DNA of 64,000 nt from Verrucomicrobiia bacterium (GCA_026125285.1 JAHCLO010000001.1:310001-374000); one strand, 5' to 3'. Counted from the stretch's first letter, positions 38,701-47,371 are shown. The notes: generated by a model not told the origin, from the sequence alone. Numbers and translations are program-made.

Positions 38701-38875
38701 GGGTAAGATCATGATCTGCGGCTTTGATCTGACGCGCGATGCCGAAGATATAGTTTCACGCCAGATGCGAACCAGCTTGCTTGCCTACATGGGCACGAAG
38801 CAGTTTGCACCCCGGATTGAATTCACGACCGAGGCCATTCAGCGTCTGCTTGCCGTGCCGCATGTGCAGAACTGA
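35798..38875 (+). CDS. Secreted glycoside hydrolase family 2 protein with two in-frame palindromic inserts
   Basis: The protein has 1025 residues: a signal peptide of about 21 residues, then GH2 sugar-binding, Ig-like and TIM-barrel domains. The acid/base Glu is E483 in HGNEPGG and the nucleophile is probably E568 in ISHEIGQW. A C-terminal region (about 740-1020) includes a ThuA/trehalose-utilisation-like segment. Beta-galactosidase, glucuronidase and mannosidase activities all occur in GH2, so specificity is not assigned. The start is ATG 35798, with GGAGGA 4 bases upstream of it; a longer frame back to 35531 only overlaps the symporter gene. Palindromes of 72 and 75 bases lie in the gene (residues about 169-192 and 607-631) without breaking the frame. 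Confidence 0.88.
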   Translation: MKTIISLFIVIASGLTALAAHPTLPLAGEWRFQLDRADAGVRERWFERTLPQKIKLPGTLTAQGIGDPVTVDTKWIGGIVDKSWFTAPEYAKYREPGNVKIPFWLQPELYYAGAAWFQREIEIPEDWNGKRVVLFLERAHWETRIWINDKLIGTNNSLATPHEYELGIVARASRPFDAANNQNRTGGTPVPLQLPPGKHTLTIRVDNRMVIDVGENSHSVSDHTQGNWNGIVGKIELRTTPLVWIEEVRVYPDPDNELMLVRVGVGNSSARSVTGELSLDVLPYGPETGTTNLVKGVRKRVPMVPGVSVHEFTDVAVSNPMLWGEFMSGHYRAFVGLKAETESQIVGDLKAVQFGFRNISTDGTQFTINGHKTFFRGTLECAIFPKTGYPPMEVEEWRRIIRVAKSYGLNMIRFHSWCPPEAAFVAADELGFYFQIEASTWPNQSTTLGDGKPVDQWIYDETDRILKYYGNHPSFILMAHGNEPGGPRHKEFLARYVNHYKARDPRRLWTSGSGWPELPENQFHVSPDPRIQAWGEGLKSRINAKPPETMTDYRDYITARNVPVISHEIGQWCVYPNFDEVPKYTGYLKPRNFEIFRDRAEANGLFGRAGSPLPAGARQADAGAHGGTRPTARDFLLASGKLQTLCYKEDIESALRTQGMGGFQLLDLHDFPGQGTALVGVLDPFWEEKGYVTAKEFSRFCNSTVPLARLPKRVFTTDEKLEAQIEVAHYGPLPLTEHQWTPGLERHRRPMVSWKLVREDGTSVTSELIFRREILSGDTDPVGRVTIGCGGLPAPAKYKLIVSVDANMWSRDFPGRTVQVENDWDIWVYPSHLPRESADVLVTTQFDEAAQARLRSGGNVLLTIPGTQVRNFEKDPVKLGFSSIFWNTAWTGRQAPTTLGIWCDPKHPALAQFPTEYHSNWQWWYLIHRAGALRLDLLPKEIEPVVRVIDDWFTARPLALIVEGKVGKGKIMICGFDLTRDAEDIVSRQMRTSLLAYMGTKQFAPRIEFTTEAIQRLLAVPHVQN
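36301..36372. repeat. 72-base palindromic element inserted in-frame in the GH2 gene
   Basis: Arms of 23 bases (36301-36323 and 36350-36372) are complementary with one mismatch, around a 26-base loop. The arm starts AGTGGCACGGGCGTC. The element is exactly 24 codons and encodes about VARASRPFDAANNQNRTGG, in a surface loop of the N-terminal sugar-binding domain between strands LATPHEYELGI and LQLPPGKHTL. Confidence 0.9.
37616..37690. repeat. 75-base palindromic element inserted in-frame in the GH2 gene
   Basis: Outer arms GGTAGGGCG (37616-37624) and CGCCCTACC (37682-37690) are perfect, with imperfect pairing further in and an inner GGGCGGGCAG...CTGCCCGCC hairpin. The element is 25 codons long and encodes GRAGSPLPAGARQADAGAHG and more, shortly after the catalytic barrel segment NFEIFRDRAEANGLF. 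It belongs to a different palindrome subtype than the 36301 element. Confidence 0.85.
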
Positions 38876-39080
38876 CGGGGCGTTCGCAGCACAAACCAGG
38901 AAACTTCGAGTCAAGCCGCCGGTCCGAAGGTTGCCCGGCTCATGCCTACCGAACCCTAACCAACCCAGTTCAACACATTCGTGCTGCCCACGGTGGCAAG
39001 CAGTTGGAGCCAATCAGAAACTGAGGTGAGAGCTTGAGGTGTTCGTGAACGATTTGGTATGTCTTGACTGATTGATGCTG

Positions 39081-40355
39081 ATGAAAACGCAATCTTGCCT
39101 GTTCGCAGGGCCACCAGTTGTTGTCGCACTTCTCATCAATTGTTTCGCCATAGTGGCGCTGGCGGAAACTGACTCCGTGCGGCAGTTCATTCTGCTGAAC
39201 CGCAGTACCGGTCCGGCTTCCGGACGTTTTGAACCCGTTTCGCGCGAGCATTTCTTAGAGATCAAGCGCGCGGTGCCGGACGTGCCAGGCGCAAGCCTGC
39301 GACCCGGCATCAGCTATATTTTCTCCTACTTCCGCGCACCCAGTGATGAAGCGTTGCTGGCCTCGCTGCGGCGCGTGCTCGATCTGGCAAAGGAAACCGA
39401 TACACCGATGCTCATCCAACTCGACGGCGAGAACTGGTGGGACGCGCGGCCGGATTTGTGGAACTGGTGGGATGCGTCGCTGCCGGGATTCAATCCCGCC
39501 AATCGCGAGAATGTCGAGTGGTCCGGTTGGAGTCCCGATGACGCGTTGAAGATTGCGTGGCGCAACTGGGGCCGCCAGTTGCGCGTTCGCCCGCCGCCCA
39601 ATCTGATGAGTCCGCGCTACCGCAAGGCGTGCCATGAGAAGATGGCGTTGTTGATTCCCGTCGTGTTGAATTGGTGGAATGATTTGCCCGCCGAGAAGAA
39701 GGAGTTGTTCGTGGGGCTAAAGCTCGGCTGGGAATCGTCCATCGGTGTGAACGCATGGTATTACCCGAACGGAAACGCGTTGCTCGCCACGCCCGCCAGC
39801 GAGGATCCAACCACGGGATTGAAAGGCGACGAAGTTCCGGCCCGCGGCGTGGCAACGATTGGCTACGCGGCGGTGAAGACCGCGGGCATTCGCAACGCGG
39901 GCGAACCGACGGATGCAGACCTCGCGGAAGTGGTGCGGCAGCATTTGGAGGATCTCTGCCGCGAAGCGGCCCGCCTGGGGGTGCCGCGTGACCGGTTGTT
40001 CACGCATGTGGCCGGCTGGAAGGAGGGGGAACTGCTCTATCAAACGGCGGTGAATCAATTCAGTTGTCCGGGGTGGAGTTTTTATCAACACGCCGCCGAC
40101 CCGCGCAAGGACGTGGGGGTTCAAACCGCGTTGAAACGCAGCGACGCGCCCTGGTGGGCCGCAACCGAATGGCTCTATCAAGGTCCGAACGAAGTTGAAT
40201 CCTGGCGGCAGGCGTTGGAGAATACCCTTGCCGACCGGCGCTGCCGCTACGTGTGCATCTTCAATTGGGAAAGCATTCACCACAATGAATCGGCCCTGGA
40301 GGCCCTTCGTCAGACGTTGGCGGCAAGTGCCGCGAGAACACCGCCGCCGCCATGA
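39081..40355 (+). CDS. Secreted TIM-barrel-like protein, possible glycoside hydrolase
   Basis: The protein has 424 residues; signal peptide about 1-30 (VVVALLINCFAIVALAE). The body looks like a glycosidase-type barrel: LIQLDGENWWDARPDLWNWWD, VGLKLGWESSIGVNAWYY and a late CIFNWESIHHNESAL strand with Glu. I cannot assign it to a named GH family. ATG 39081 (MKTQ) and ATG 39075 (MLM) are both possible starts. It lies between the GH2 gene (205 bases upstream) and the Gfo/Idh/MocA gene, on the same strand, so it belongs to the sugar locus. Confidence 0.7.
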   Translation: MKTQSCLFAGPPVVVALLINCFAIVALAETDSVRQFILLNRSTGPASGRFEPVSREHFLEIKRAVPDVPGASLRPGISYIFSYFRAPSDEALLASLRRVLDLAKETDTPMLIQLDGENWWDARPDLWNWWDASLPGFNPANRENVEWSGWSPDDALKIAWRNWGRQLRVRPPPNLMSPRYRKACHEKMALLIPVVLNWWNDLPAEKKELFVGLKLGWESSIGVNAWYYPNGNALLATPASEDPTTGLKGDEVPARGVATIGYAAVKTAGIRNAGEPTDADLAEVVRQHLEDLCREAARLGVPRDRLFTHVAGWKEGELLYQTAVNQFSCPGWSFYQHAADPRKDVGVQTALKRSDAPWWAATEWLYQGPNEVESWRQALENTLADRRCRYVCIFNWESIHHNESALEALRQTLAASAARTPPPP

Positions 40356-40480
40356 CACATCGCAAACCGAGAGTTATCATACATCGTTATTGTTCCACGC
40401 CTGAAGTGCGGCGACTTCAGCATGGACTTTGACGCCTGGCTCCGCACAAATTCCCCACGTAACAACCAACCTCAACTGTT

Positions 40481-41563
40481 ATGAATCGTCGCCACTTCCT
40501 CCAAACCGCCAGCGCCGCGGCGCTTGCCACCACCCTCTCGCCTGCCTTCGGTCAGGACCAGAAAATGGTCACGCTTGCGTTCGTGGGCGTGGGTCACATT
40601 CACACGCCCGGATTCATCCGCGTATTGAAACAACGCGAGGATGTGCGGGTTAAATCCGTCTGGGACCACGACACCGCCCGCGCAGAGAAACGCGCGAAAG
40701 AACTGAACGCCAAAGTCGTTGCCAAGGTCAGCGACATCTGGTCCGACCCGGAGATCAGCGCGGTCGTGGTCTGTTCGGAAACCAACCGTCATCACGAACT
40801 CGTGCTCGCCGGCGCAAAGGCCAGGAAACACCTGTTCGTCGAAAAACCGCTGGGCATCACGGGCCGGGAAAGTCTTGAAATGGCGGACGCCATTGAACGC
40901 GCCGGACTGATCTTCAACACCGGTTACTTCACGCGCGCCGATCCCAAATACCTGTTCGTCCGAGAGCAACTGGCCAAGGGCCACCTGGGCCGCATTACGC
41001 GCATCCGCGGCTCCAATTGCCACAGCGGATCGCTCGGCGGTTGGTTTGACACGGAATGGCGATGGATGGCCGATCCAAAACTCGCCGGCGTGGGCGCGTT
41101 TGGTGATCTCGGCACGCATCTGCTCGACATTCTGATGTGGCTTATGGGTGACGTGGCCGCCGTGACTGGCGACATCAAAACGGTCACCGGCCGCTACGGC
41201 GATTGCGACGAGTCGGGAGAGGCGTTGATCAAATTCAAAAACGGCGTCACGGGCACACTGGCCGCCGGTTGGGTGGACATGGATGATCCGGTCCCGTTCC
41301 TCGTGAGCGGCACGGAGGGGCACATCGCCGTCATGCAAGGCCGGCTCTACTTCAAGTCCAGCAAAGTCGAGGACGCCGACGGCAAACAATCCTGGACGGA
41401 ACTCCCGCCCGCGCCCGTCGTGCCGATCAATCAATTCGTCAACGCGGTCGCCGGACAAACTGGCCAGCCGTTGGTACCCGTGCGCGAGGCCGCCCAACGG
41501 GTCGTGGTCATGGAAGCCATTTATGAAGCGGCGCGCGAACGGAAATGGGTGAGCCTCGGTTGA
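40481..41563 (+). CDS. Gfo/Idh/MocA family oxidoreductase with Tat signal
   Basis: The protein has 360 residues. The N-terminus MNRRHFLQTASAAALATTL is a twin-arginine signal (RRHF), as in periplasmic members of the family. The Rossmann domain follows (LAFVGVGHIHTPGF), with the conserved EKPLG catalytic-lysine motif and DLGTHLLDILMWLMG of the C-terminal domain. It probably oxidises or epimerises a sugar with bound NAD(P). ATG 40481 is a clear start. It is the last gene of the same-strand sugar locus that begins at 34173. Confidence 0.88.
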   Translation: MNRRHFLQTASAAALATTLSPAFGQDQKMVTLAFVGVGHIHTPGFIRVLKQREDVRVKSVWDHDTARAEKRAKELNAKVVAKVSDIWSDPEISAVVVCSETNRHHELVLAGAKARKHLFVEKPLGITGRESLEMADAIERAGLIFNTGYFTRADPKYLFVREQLAKGHLGRITRIRGSNCHSGSLGGWFDTEWRWMADPKLAGVGAFGDLGTHLLDILMWLMGDVAAVTGDIKTVTGRYGDCDESGEALIKFKNGVTGTLAAGWVDMDDPVPFLVSGTEGHIAVMQGRLYFKSSKVEDADGKQSWTELPPAPVVPINQFVNAVAGQTGQPLVPVREAAQRVVVMEAIYEAARERKWVSLG

Positions 41564-41963
41564 TGTGGGCGGCAGAACTGCCACGGCCCGGAATAATGTC
41601 TCGCATCCGCTGGTTGGCTTCCAGCAAACCGGGAGTGATTCCCGGCAAGCTCGACCCACGCGACAAACCTCGGCGTATTCCAAGAAGGTCATGCCAGGGT
41701 CGGCCATCCAATCTTCCACCAACTCCTCACCGGCTTCCGGCCCACGAGCACACGGTTACCACCCTCTGCGATCCGCTTACTGAGGAGTCAGCAGCTTGAG
41801 ATACGAACCGGGCCAGGAATTAACCGCGAAAAAGCGCAGAAACATGTATCCTTTTGCGCCTCTTGCGCTTTTTCGCGGCTATCCATTTGTATTCTATTCT
41901 GCGGTCTCATCAGTAACGGCTTGGAAATCCACGATCACTCAAGACCGAAGGCTCCCTCGAGAT
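41564..41963. other. Gap without an intact gene, containing a long hairpin
   Basis: The 400-base gap lies between the convergent Gfo/Idh/MocA and ceramidase-like genes. On the minus strand, 41560-41725 shows weakly coding-like sequence in two frames (EELVEDWMADPGMTFLEY, then LLEANQRMRDIIP), possibly a frameshifted remnant that I cannot identify. The right part contains the hairpin at 41824-41878. Nothing else was recognised. Confidence 0.4.
41824..41878. terminator. Long hairpin between convergent genes, possible bidirectional terminator
   Basis: Perfect 15-base arms (CCGCGAAAAAGCGCA at 41824-41838 and its complement at 41864-41878) around a 25-base loop. The A-run and T-run in the arms could provide U-tracts on both strands. 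It sits between two converging genes, as a bidirectional terminator would, but it may equally be a copy of a repeat. Confidence 0.5.
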
Positions 41964-43349
41964 TCAAGGAGACTGGAGCAATTTGCGAATGGCCGACATG
42001 AGCACGTCCTCCACCTCCGGGGCGACGTTCGAGGCGGAAGGACTGGTTTCGTAACCACCCTGTTCGTAGGCAATGGCGGTGCCGATGTACCACGGCGCGT
42101 AATCTCCATAAGCCGCCATTGCCACGAACAGATCGGGACGCGCGGCCTTGGCGGCGAGTTGGTATTCGACAAACAGTTCGCCGGGCAGATGCAAAATCCT
42201 CGCCGTTCCAAGCCGGAGACACGTGACATCAATCTTGTGACCATCGCGACACCGCCGTAACCACGCCAGCCGCGAAGCAGTGAAGCCGCCTTCCCCGCTC
42301 GTGAGTTGCGCCTCCAGTTTTTCCACGGACAGATGTTTCGCCACTGGCAACGCGACGGATTCAACACTCCAGCCAACATCGTTCGGCGTGACCGGTTGTC
42401 GTTTGGTGTTTTCCCACGCGCGGCGCATGCCGTCGGCCAGGCGCTCCGCGAGCACCAGCCGATTCGTCGCCGAACCGTCGTTGTACTTCCCCGCGCCGAG
42501 GTTGCCGCCCGCGCCGTCGAAGTGAACGTGCAGCGCTTCCGGCACGGCCAGTTGGCGCAAGAAACGCGCTACTCCGGGAAAATCGGGATTGGGAACGCCA
42601 GTGCGGTAATAACTTTGCGGATGCGTCGCGTAATAACTCAACACGGCCACGGGCCGATCACCGTTCCAAAAGCTCACCACCGAAACCATCGGATCAATCA
42701 CCCCTTCCGGCTCGGCGCGCAGCGCGGGATCCTTGGTCGCCGTGTAGCGAGTGGCGCGCACCTTGCCGTCCGGCCCTAGAATTCGCCGATTCGACGCCAC
42801 TTTCTCCACCCGGGCCTCGCCCAGCCCAAGATGGGTGATCGGCTGGGCGCGAGGCACAGCTTCGCGTAGCGCGGTCGCGAGCCGGGAGAGCAGTTCGCGG
42901 TGAAAGTCGCCGGCGAACTGGCGCGCGTCCAAACCAGCTTCCTTGAGGATTTGCTCGGCGGAAAAATCACACACCGGCGCGTCATGTTGATGCAGCGCTT
43001 GCACCGCCACTCGGCGGGCGGTGGTGCCGGCTGCCTGCGCCAGCGTTTCGCGAAAGGCATCGTGCCCGCCATTGGCAATCCCGATCCAATCCACCGCACA
43101 CAGCACAATCGGTTCGCCCCCTCCCAGCAGCACAATGCCCCGCGCACGTAATCCGAGGTCCCAATGATTCGTCACTGGATCGTAGGCCATCAGCGAGCCG
43201 ATGGGGGGCGTGGCATCTACATCGAACGTGGCCGCGCGCAAGACGGGGGGCGAGGCCGGCAGGTGGGTGGGAAGCGGTGATTCGGCGGAAAAGGTGCCAA
43301 GGACCATGGTCAACAGCAACCAGGCCGACATGAACTTGTATCTGAGCAT
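41964..43349 (-). CDS. Secreted neutral/alkaline ceramidase-like hydrolase
   Basis: The protein has 461 residues, with a signal peptide (about 1-22; [16 protein letters not shown]). It matches the N-terminal domain of neutral/alkaline non-lysosomal ceramidases: [11 protein letters not shown] near the start, ALHQHDAP with a metal-type His motif, and [11 protein letters not shown]. Family members in Verrucomicrobia and Planctomycetes are many and mostly of unknown substrate, so hydrolysis of a lipid amide is only one possibility. The C-terminal domain of true ceramidases is missing. ATG 43349 is chosen; the longer frame to 43613 overlaps the opposite gene's 5' end. Confidence 0.8.
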   Translation of the reverse strand: MLRYKFMSAWLLLTMVLGTFSAESPLPTHLPASPPVLRAATFDVDATPPIGSLMAYDPVTNHWDLGLRARGIVLLGGGEPIVLCAVDWIGIANGGHDAFRETLAQAAGTTARRVAVQALHQHDAPVCDFSAEQILKEAGLDARQFAGDFHRELLSRLATALREAVPRAQPITHLGLGEARVEKVASNRRILGPDGKVRATRYTATKDPALRAEPEGVIDPMVSVVSFWNGDRPVAVLSYYATHPQSYYRTGVPNPDFPGVARFLRQLAVPEALHVHFDGAGGNLGAGKYNDGSATNRLVLAERLADGMRRAWENTKRQPVTPNDVGWSVESVALPVAKHLSVEKLEAQLTSGEGGFTASRLAWLRRCRDGHKIDVTCLRLGTARILHLPGELFVEYQLAAKAARPDLFVAMAAYGDYAPWYIGTAIAYEQGGYETSPSASNVAPEVEDVLMSAIRKLLQSP

Positions 43350-43425
43350 GGGCGCAGAGTAACGGCGGTGATTGGCAGTTGACAAGTGCCGGGCGATGGG
43401 CTGCAATCCAAGTACCTTTTGTGCC

Positions 43426-44271
43426 ATGAAAAAGCTGCGAGGTTTACGAGGTTTTACGTTGATCGAACTGCTCGTGGTGATTGCGATCATCGCCATTCTG
43501 GCCGCCATGCTCTTGCCCGCGTTGTCCAAGGCCAAGATCCGGTCGAACGGAATTGCCTGCATGAACAACACGCGCCAGTTGATGCTCGCGTGGCGGATGT
43601 ACGCCGAGGACAACCAGGACGTATTGCCCTTCGCCTATGCCACGGCGGCGAATGTCGCCCCGTACGTTTGGGTGCCGGGCATTCTCAACGACGCCAATCC
43701 CGCCGCGCCCGACAACTGGAATCTCGACACCACTATTCGCCGCAGCATCCTCTGGCCGTATTGCGGCAATTCCGTTGGCATCTGGCGTTGTCCCGCCGAC
43801 ACCTCGTACGGCTTCAATAACCTCGGCCAGCGCGTGCCGCGGGTGCGCAGTGTGACCATGAGCAACTGGGTGGGGGGCAATGGCGACTCGCCGGATACCG
43901 GCTACAAAGGCTATTGGGGGCTCGCTTCCCCACGATCGGTGGTCTTCCGCAAAATGTCCCAGATGCTCCGCCCGGGACCCGCAATGACGTTTGTGATCCT
44001 GGATGAACGCCAGGATAGTATCAACGACGGCTACTTCGTCACTGAGATGGATGGCTATCCCAACCCAGCCACGACCAAGATCGTGGACTATCCGGCCAGC
44101 TACCATAACCGGGCCGCGGGCTTTGCTTTCGCGGACGGCCATTCGGAAATTCATAGATGGCTCGATCCCCGGACCACGCCCGTATTACGCCCGGGCGTGC
44201 CGCTCCAGTTGAACGTACCGAGTGACAACAACCGGGACGTGACGTGGATGCGTGACCGCAGTTCCTATTAG
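43426..44271 (+). CDS. Prepilin-type (GspG/DUF1559-like) secreted protein
   Basis: The protein has 281 residues. It starts [20 protein letters not shown], a textbook type IV prepilin signal, then [19 protein letters not shown], as in the very large family of verrucomicrobial pseudopilin-like proteins. The C-terminal domain has the typical CPAD...N..SY.MN-like and [11 protein letters not shown] motifs. Dozens of these per genome are usual; they are believed to be cell-surface proteins processed by prepilin peptidase. ATG 43426 was chosen for the leader. It is divergent from the ceramidase-like gene by 76 bases. Confidence 0.88.
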   Translation: MKKLRGLRGFTLIELLVVIAIIAILAAMLLPALSKAKIRSNGIACMNNTRQLMLAWRMYAEDNQDVLPFAYATAANVAPYVWVPGILNDANPAAPDNWNLDTTIRRSILWPYCGNSVGIWRCPADTSYGFNNLGQRVPRVRSVTMSNWVGGNGDSPDTGYKGYWGLASPRSVVFRKMSQMLRPGPAMTFVILDERQDSINDGYFVTEMDGYPNPATTKIVDYPASYHNRAAGFAFADGHSEIHRWLDPRTTPVLRPGVPLQLNVPSDNNRDVTWMRDRSSY

Positions 44272-44385
44272 AAGATCAAGCCGTCCGCGCGGTTCCGAGT
44301 TTAGTTTCACCGCCAGTCGAGTCCCCTCGCCTGCGGATCAAGCCCCAACCCACAATCCCAGTTTTCAACGGGTGATTTGCATTGT

Positions 44386-44640
44386 GCCGTTGCCGGCATA
44401 CCCGCCGCCCGGGAAGCCGTCCACCGTCGTCCCGCTATCCGGAACGCTGGCGAAATTGGGATGCTTCATCATCGCGAGAGCCAAGCGTTCAGTTTCGAAG
44501 CGCATGACCACCACCTTGGAGTCCATGCTCAGTTTGAACACCATGAGTGCCGCACGGCGGCGCACCGGTTTCGCTCTGCTGGGCGACATAGGCCGGAGCG
44601 CAGCCGCCATCGCCGACCTTTTCCAGCAGGTTCCGTCCCC
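44386..44640 (-). pseudogene. Remnant of a zinc-ribbon-type Ser/Thr kinase, frameshifted
   Basis: Reading from 44640 leftward on the minus strand, [20 protein letters not shown] matches the kinase glycine loop ([19 protein letters not shown]). After a frameshift, [25 protein letters not shown], then [12 protein letters not shown], matches the following part, including the region of the catalytic Lys. The glycine motif and the lysine context are degraded, and neither start nor C-lobe is present. The closest relative in the window is the kinase at 7104. Confidence 0.8.
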
Positions 44641-44645
44641 CTGAC

Positions 44646-44828
44646 ATTCTTACCACTCAAAGCACGAGCCAGCGAAACCAAGGCCAGGTACGAGCGCCCC
44701 AGGGAATTGTCCGCGGGCAGGCCGAGTTCGGCGCTGCCTTCGTGGTATGCGCCAACGATGCAGTTGTTGAAATCAGCGACGTTGAGGATGTCGTCGGTGA
44801 TGGGCACTTGGTTGACGCGCGCAGCGCT
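44646..44828 (-). other. Unrecognised open stretch in the pseudogene region
   Basis: The minus strand has a good coding-like stretch (VPITDDILNVADFNNCIVGA, EGSAELGLPADNSLGRSY) with no start, no stop of its own and no family I recognise. It probably is a fragment of another gene, squeezed between the kinase remnant and the DUF559 remnant. Confidence 0.35.
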
Positions 44829-45131
44829 TACACATTTCGTCGCAATCATCCGTGTGGGATTTACTTCGGCGATTTCTCCTGCATGGAAGCAAGCCTCTCG
44901 ATTGAATTGGATGGCGGGCAGCGGGTTTTTCCGAAACAGCAGGCTCCCGATGCCGAGCGAACCAAGTTTCTCGCCTCAATGGGGATCAAGGAACTGCAAT
45001 TCTGAAACGGGCAATTGCGGTGGGAGAAGCAATATGTGCGCGATGTCATTTTCGATGCGCTGCAAGAACGCGCGCCGCATCCGCTGCCGGCTTACACGCG
45101 GACGGGGATTTTGGGGGGAAAGAAAACTTAG
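44829..45131 (+). pseudogene. DUF559 endonuclease-like gene, decayed
   Basis: The plus strand reads YTFRRNHPCGIYFGDFSCME, then LSIELDGGQ, the core of DUF559 (VSR-like) proteins, followed by a stop TGA at 45003-45005. In the same frame it continues NGQLRWEKQYVRDVIFDAL to a second stop at 45129. In family members the position after LRF is a Trp, so a Trp codon has become TGA. The N-terminal third (LRREMT...LW) is missing as well. DUF559 proteins are often mobile in bacteria. Confidence 0.8.
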
Positions 45132-45169
45132 CGGCGTCTCGCTGGTGGGGAAAAGTCAGTTTTGACGCT

Positions 45170-45353
45170 CGCCCTCACCCTGACCCTCTCCCCCGGGGAG
45201 AGATTTCGCCGGATCCAAATTCGCGCTTTGAACCCCCGAACCGTAGCCGCCGACGTGAGGAGGCGGATTCCCCTGAACTGCAACGTTTTCCGCCTCCTCA
45301 CGTCGGCGGCTACGAGCGAAGGGTTCTGGGGGGAGGGCCGGGGTGATGGCGGG
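45170..45353. repeat. Large nested palindrome behind the oxidoreductase gene
   Basis: An inner perfect inverted repeat has 24-base arms at 45243-45266 and 45290-45313 (beginning GTAGCCGCCGACGTGAGG). Outer imperfect arms, CGCCCTCACCCTGACCC (from 45170) and the complement ending at 45353, enclose it together with a CTCTCCCCCGGGGAGAG hairpin. It lies 11 bases after the stop of the minus-strand gene at 45365 and could stop its transcription. Confidence 0.85.
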
Positions 45354-45364
45354 CATTTAACTTA

Positions 45365-47371
45365 CTACTTCGCAAACACCACTTCCTCCTCGGTCTTCGC
45401 CTTCGGTTGCACCGGCGCGGAGATGATGTTCCACGGGACTTCCATCACGCTCTTCAAACCTTCGCGCACGCATTTCAGGTTTTCTTGCACGACGTGTTCG
45501 CCGCGTTTGCCGAAATACTTGCGAATGTACTTTTCCACCGCTGCCAGAACTTGGTCGTCACCCATGCTGGAGCGCGAGGCAAACGGCGTCACCTTGATGA
45601 AGATGCCGACGAGGCAGACGCCTTGCATGCGTTGCTGGAGATCAGGGTCAGTGGCGATCTCACGAGCAATCTTCACGGTGTCGAGGTAGAACACCTTGAG
45701 CCGTTTGTTGCGGATGATCTTCTGGCCGTAAGCTGGGATGTGATTCCAGACCTTGTTCGGATCGGTTTCCGGGCTTTGGATGAACACGCTGCCTTCGTCG
45801 GCGATGCCGTCGAGCGGGTTGCCGAGGTTGAAGGCGTTCACGTCGTTGAGCGGGATGAATTCCACGTGCGCCAGTTCGCTGTGCGTGCGGATGTGTTTTT
45901 CCGCGACGGTCAGGTAGTAGGTCGTGGGCAAACCTTTCTTTTCCGAGCCGTACTTGGGATACGCCTGCACGTAAAGATTGAACAATTCGCCGACGAACGA
46001 CGCGATGAGTTTGTTGGTCGTGACCGAGCCGAAGCCGCCGACGGAATGGCCGCGCATCGAGAACGCGCCCTGCGGTCGGATGTCCGGGTCTTCGCCGTCG
46101 GCCAACGCGAGCGGGTGCTTGATGCCGATGGTCGTGTATTCGCGCGGCTGGTCCGCGAGCATGTTTTGCACGACGGAAATTAAATGCCCGGCGCGCACGT
46201 CGCGCGAACCGAGGCCGGCGGAGCAGGCGTAAATTTTCGGGATGCTGGTGATTTTGGGATACTTGAATTCGCCATTCGACCCGTAGCTCAATCCCGTGAG
46301 CGCGTCGGCGAAGCTGGCTTTGATGCCTTGCACGAGCGGATTGGATTGCGCGAGCGGGTTGTCCATGCGCTCAAGCACGGTCATGGCGCGAACATGTTTT
46401 AACGCGTCCACCAATTGCGTGGCCGGGAACGGCGCAAAGCACGTCACGTGAACGACGCCGACCTTGAGGTCCATCTCGTCGCGCATGTAATCGGCGGCGG
46501 CTTGCGCGGTTTCCATCATGCCGCCCATGCCGACGAGCGCGTATTCCGCATCGTCCATGCGATACGTGTCCACCATCCGATAACGGCGTCCGGTCTTGGC
46601 ATAAAACAGATCCATCGCCTCCTGCACGGCGGCGGGCACTTTGTCGTAGAAGGTGCGCTGGGCGATTTTGCCCTTCATGTAGGAATCCTGGTTCTGCACC
46701 ACGCCGGTCATGATGGGCGTGCGCGGATCGAACAGGCAGCGCAGTTTCGTGTTCGGATCACCGGCGTATTCCTTCATGAACTCCGTCTCGGGCAGTTTGA
46801 TGTTTTCAATCGTGTGCGTGGTGAGAAACCCGTCCTGCACGTTCATGAACGGCGTTTCGCTCGCCTCCGCCGCGCGCCGCGCGATGAGCGCAATATCGCA
46901 AGCCTCCTGCGCGTTGCGCCCGAACAAAATCCCCCAGCCGCAATCCGCCACGCTCATCACGTCATCATGACCGCAATGCACATTGAGCGAATGCGACGTC
47001 AGCGCCCGGGCGCCGATGTGAAACACCACGGGCAGACGCTTGCCGGAAATCGTGTAGAGCACCTCCTTCATCAGCACGAGCCCCTGGCCGGAGGTGAAAT
47101 TCGTCACGCGTCCGCCCGCCAGCGCGAAGCCCTCACACGTCGTCGCGGCGGAATGTTCCGACTCCGGTTGAACGAAAGTCAAAGTATCGCCCCAGAGATT
47201 CTTCTTCCCGTTGGAAACCTCGGTTTCGTAGCCCGTGCCCATTGTGGTCGAGGAGGTGATGGGATACGCGCACGCGCCGTGGGTAATGTGGGTTTCGACC
47301 CAGACGACGCCGCCCGCGCCGTCCGACGTGGTAGGGATTCCTGGGTAAGGGATTCGTAAATCGCTGCTCAT
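45365..47371 (-). CDS. 2-oxoacid:ferredoxin oxidoreductase, fused alpha-gamma subunit
   Basis: The protein has 668 residues, corresponding to the N-terminal two thirds of pyruvate:ferredoxin oxidoreductase (NifJ/PorA plus PorG). The alpha domain (about 10-390) shows SSTTMGTGYETE, ATTCEGFALAGGRVTNFTSGQGLVLM, SHSLNVHCGHDDVM and MVGMGGMMETA-like strands. The gamma domain (about 420-650) has SMRGHSVGGFGSVTTNKL and EFIPLNDVNAFNLG. The thiamine-diphosphate beta subunit and the 2[4Fe-4S] part are not present in this protein nor in the adjacent genes; downstream there are only pseudogenes and a palindrome. Start ATG 47371. Cytoplasmic; the substrate may be pyruvate or 2-oxoglutarate. Confidence 0.88.
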   Translation of the reverse strand: MSSDLRIPYPGIPTTSDGAGGVVWVETHITHGACAYPITSSTTMGTGYETEVSNGKKNLWGDTLTFVQPESEHSAATTCEGFALAGGRVTNFTSGQGLVLMKEVLYTISGKRLPVVFHIGARALTSHSLNVHCGHDDVMSVADCGWGILFGRNAQEACDIALIARRAAEASETPFMNVQDGFLTTHTIENIKLPETEFMKEYAGDPNTKLRCLFDPRTPIMTGVVQNQDSYMKGKIAQRTFYDKVPAAVQEAMDLFYAKTGRRYRMVDTYRMDDAEYALVGMGGMMETAQAAADYMRDEMDLKVGVVHVTCFAPFPATQLVDALKHVRAMTVLERMDNPLAQSNPLVQGIKASFADALTGLSYGSNGEFKYPKITSIPKIYACSAGLGSRDVRAGHLISVVQNMLADQPREYTTIGIKHPLALADGEDPDIRPQGAFSMRGHSVGGFGSVTTNKLIASFVGELFNLYVQAYPKYGSEKKGLPTTYYLTVAEKHIRTHSELAHVEFIPLNDVNAFNLGNPLDGIADEGSVFIQSPETDPNKVWNHIPAYGQKIIRNKRLKVFYLDTVKIAREIATDPDLQQRMQGVCLVGIFIKVTPFASRSSMGDDQVLAAVEKYIRKYFGKRGEHVVQENLKCVREGLKSVMEVPWNIISAPVQPKAKTEEEVVFAK

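Noticed and set aside
41560..41725. Small gene on the minus strand next to the Gfo/Idh/MocA gene
   Set aside because: The coding-like sequence changes frame and has no start or recognisable family, so I list it only as a possible remnant in the gap.
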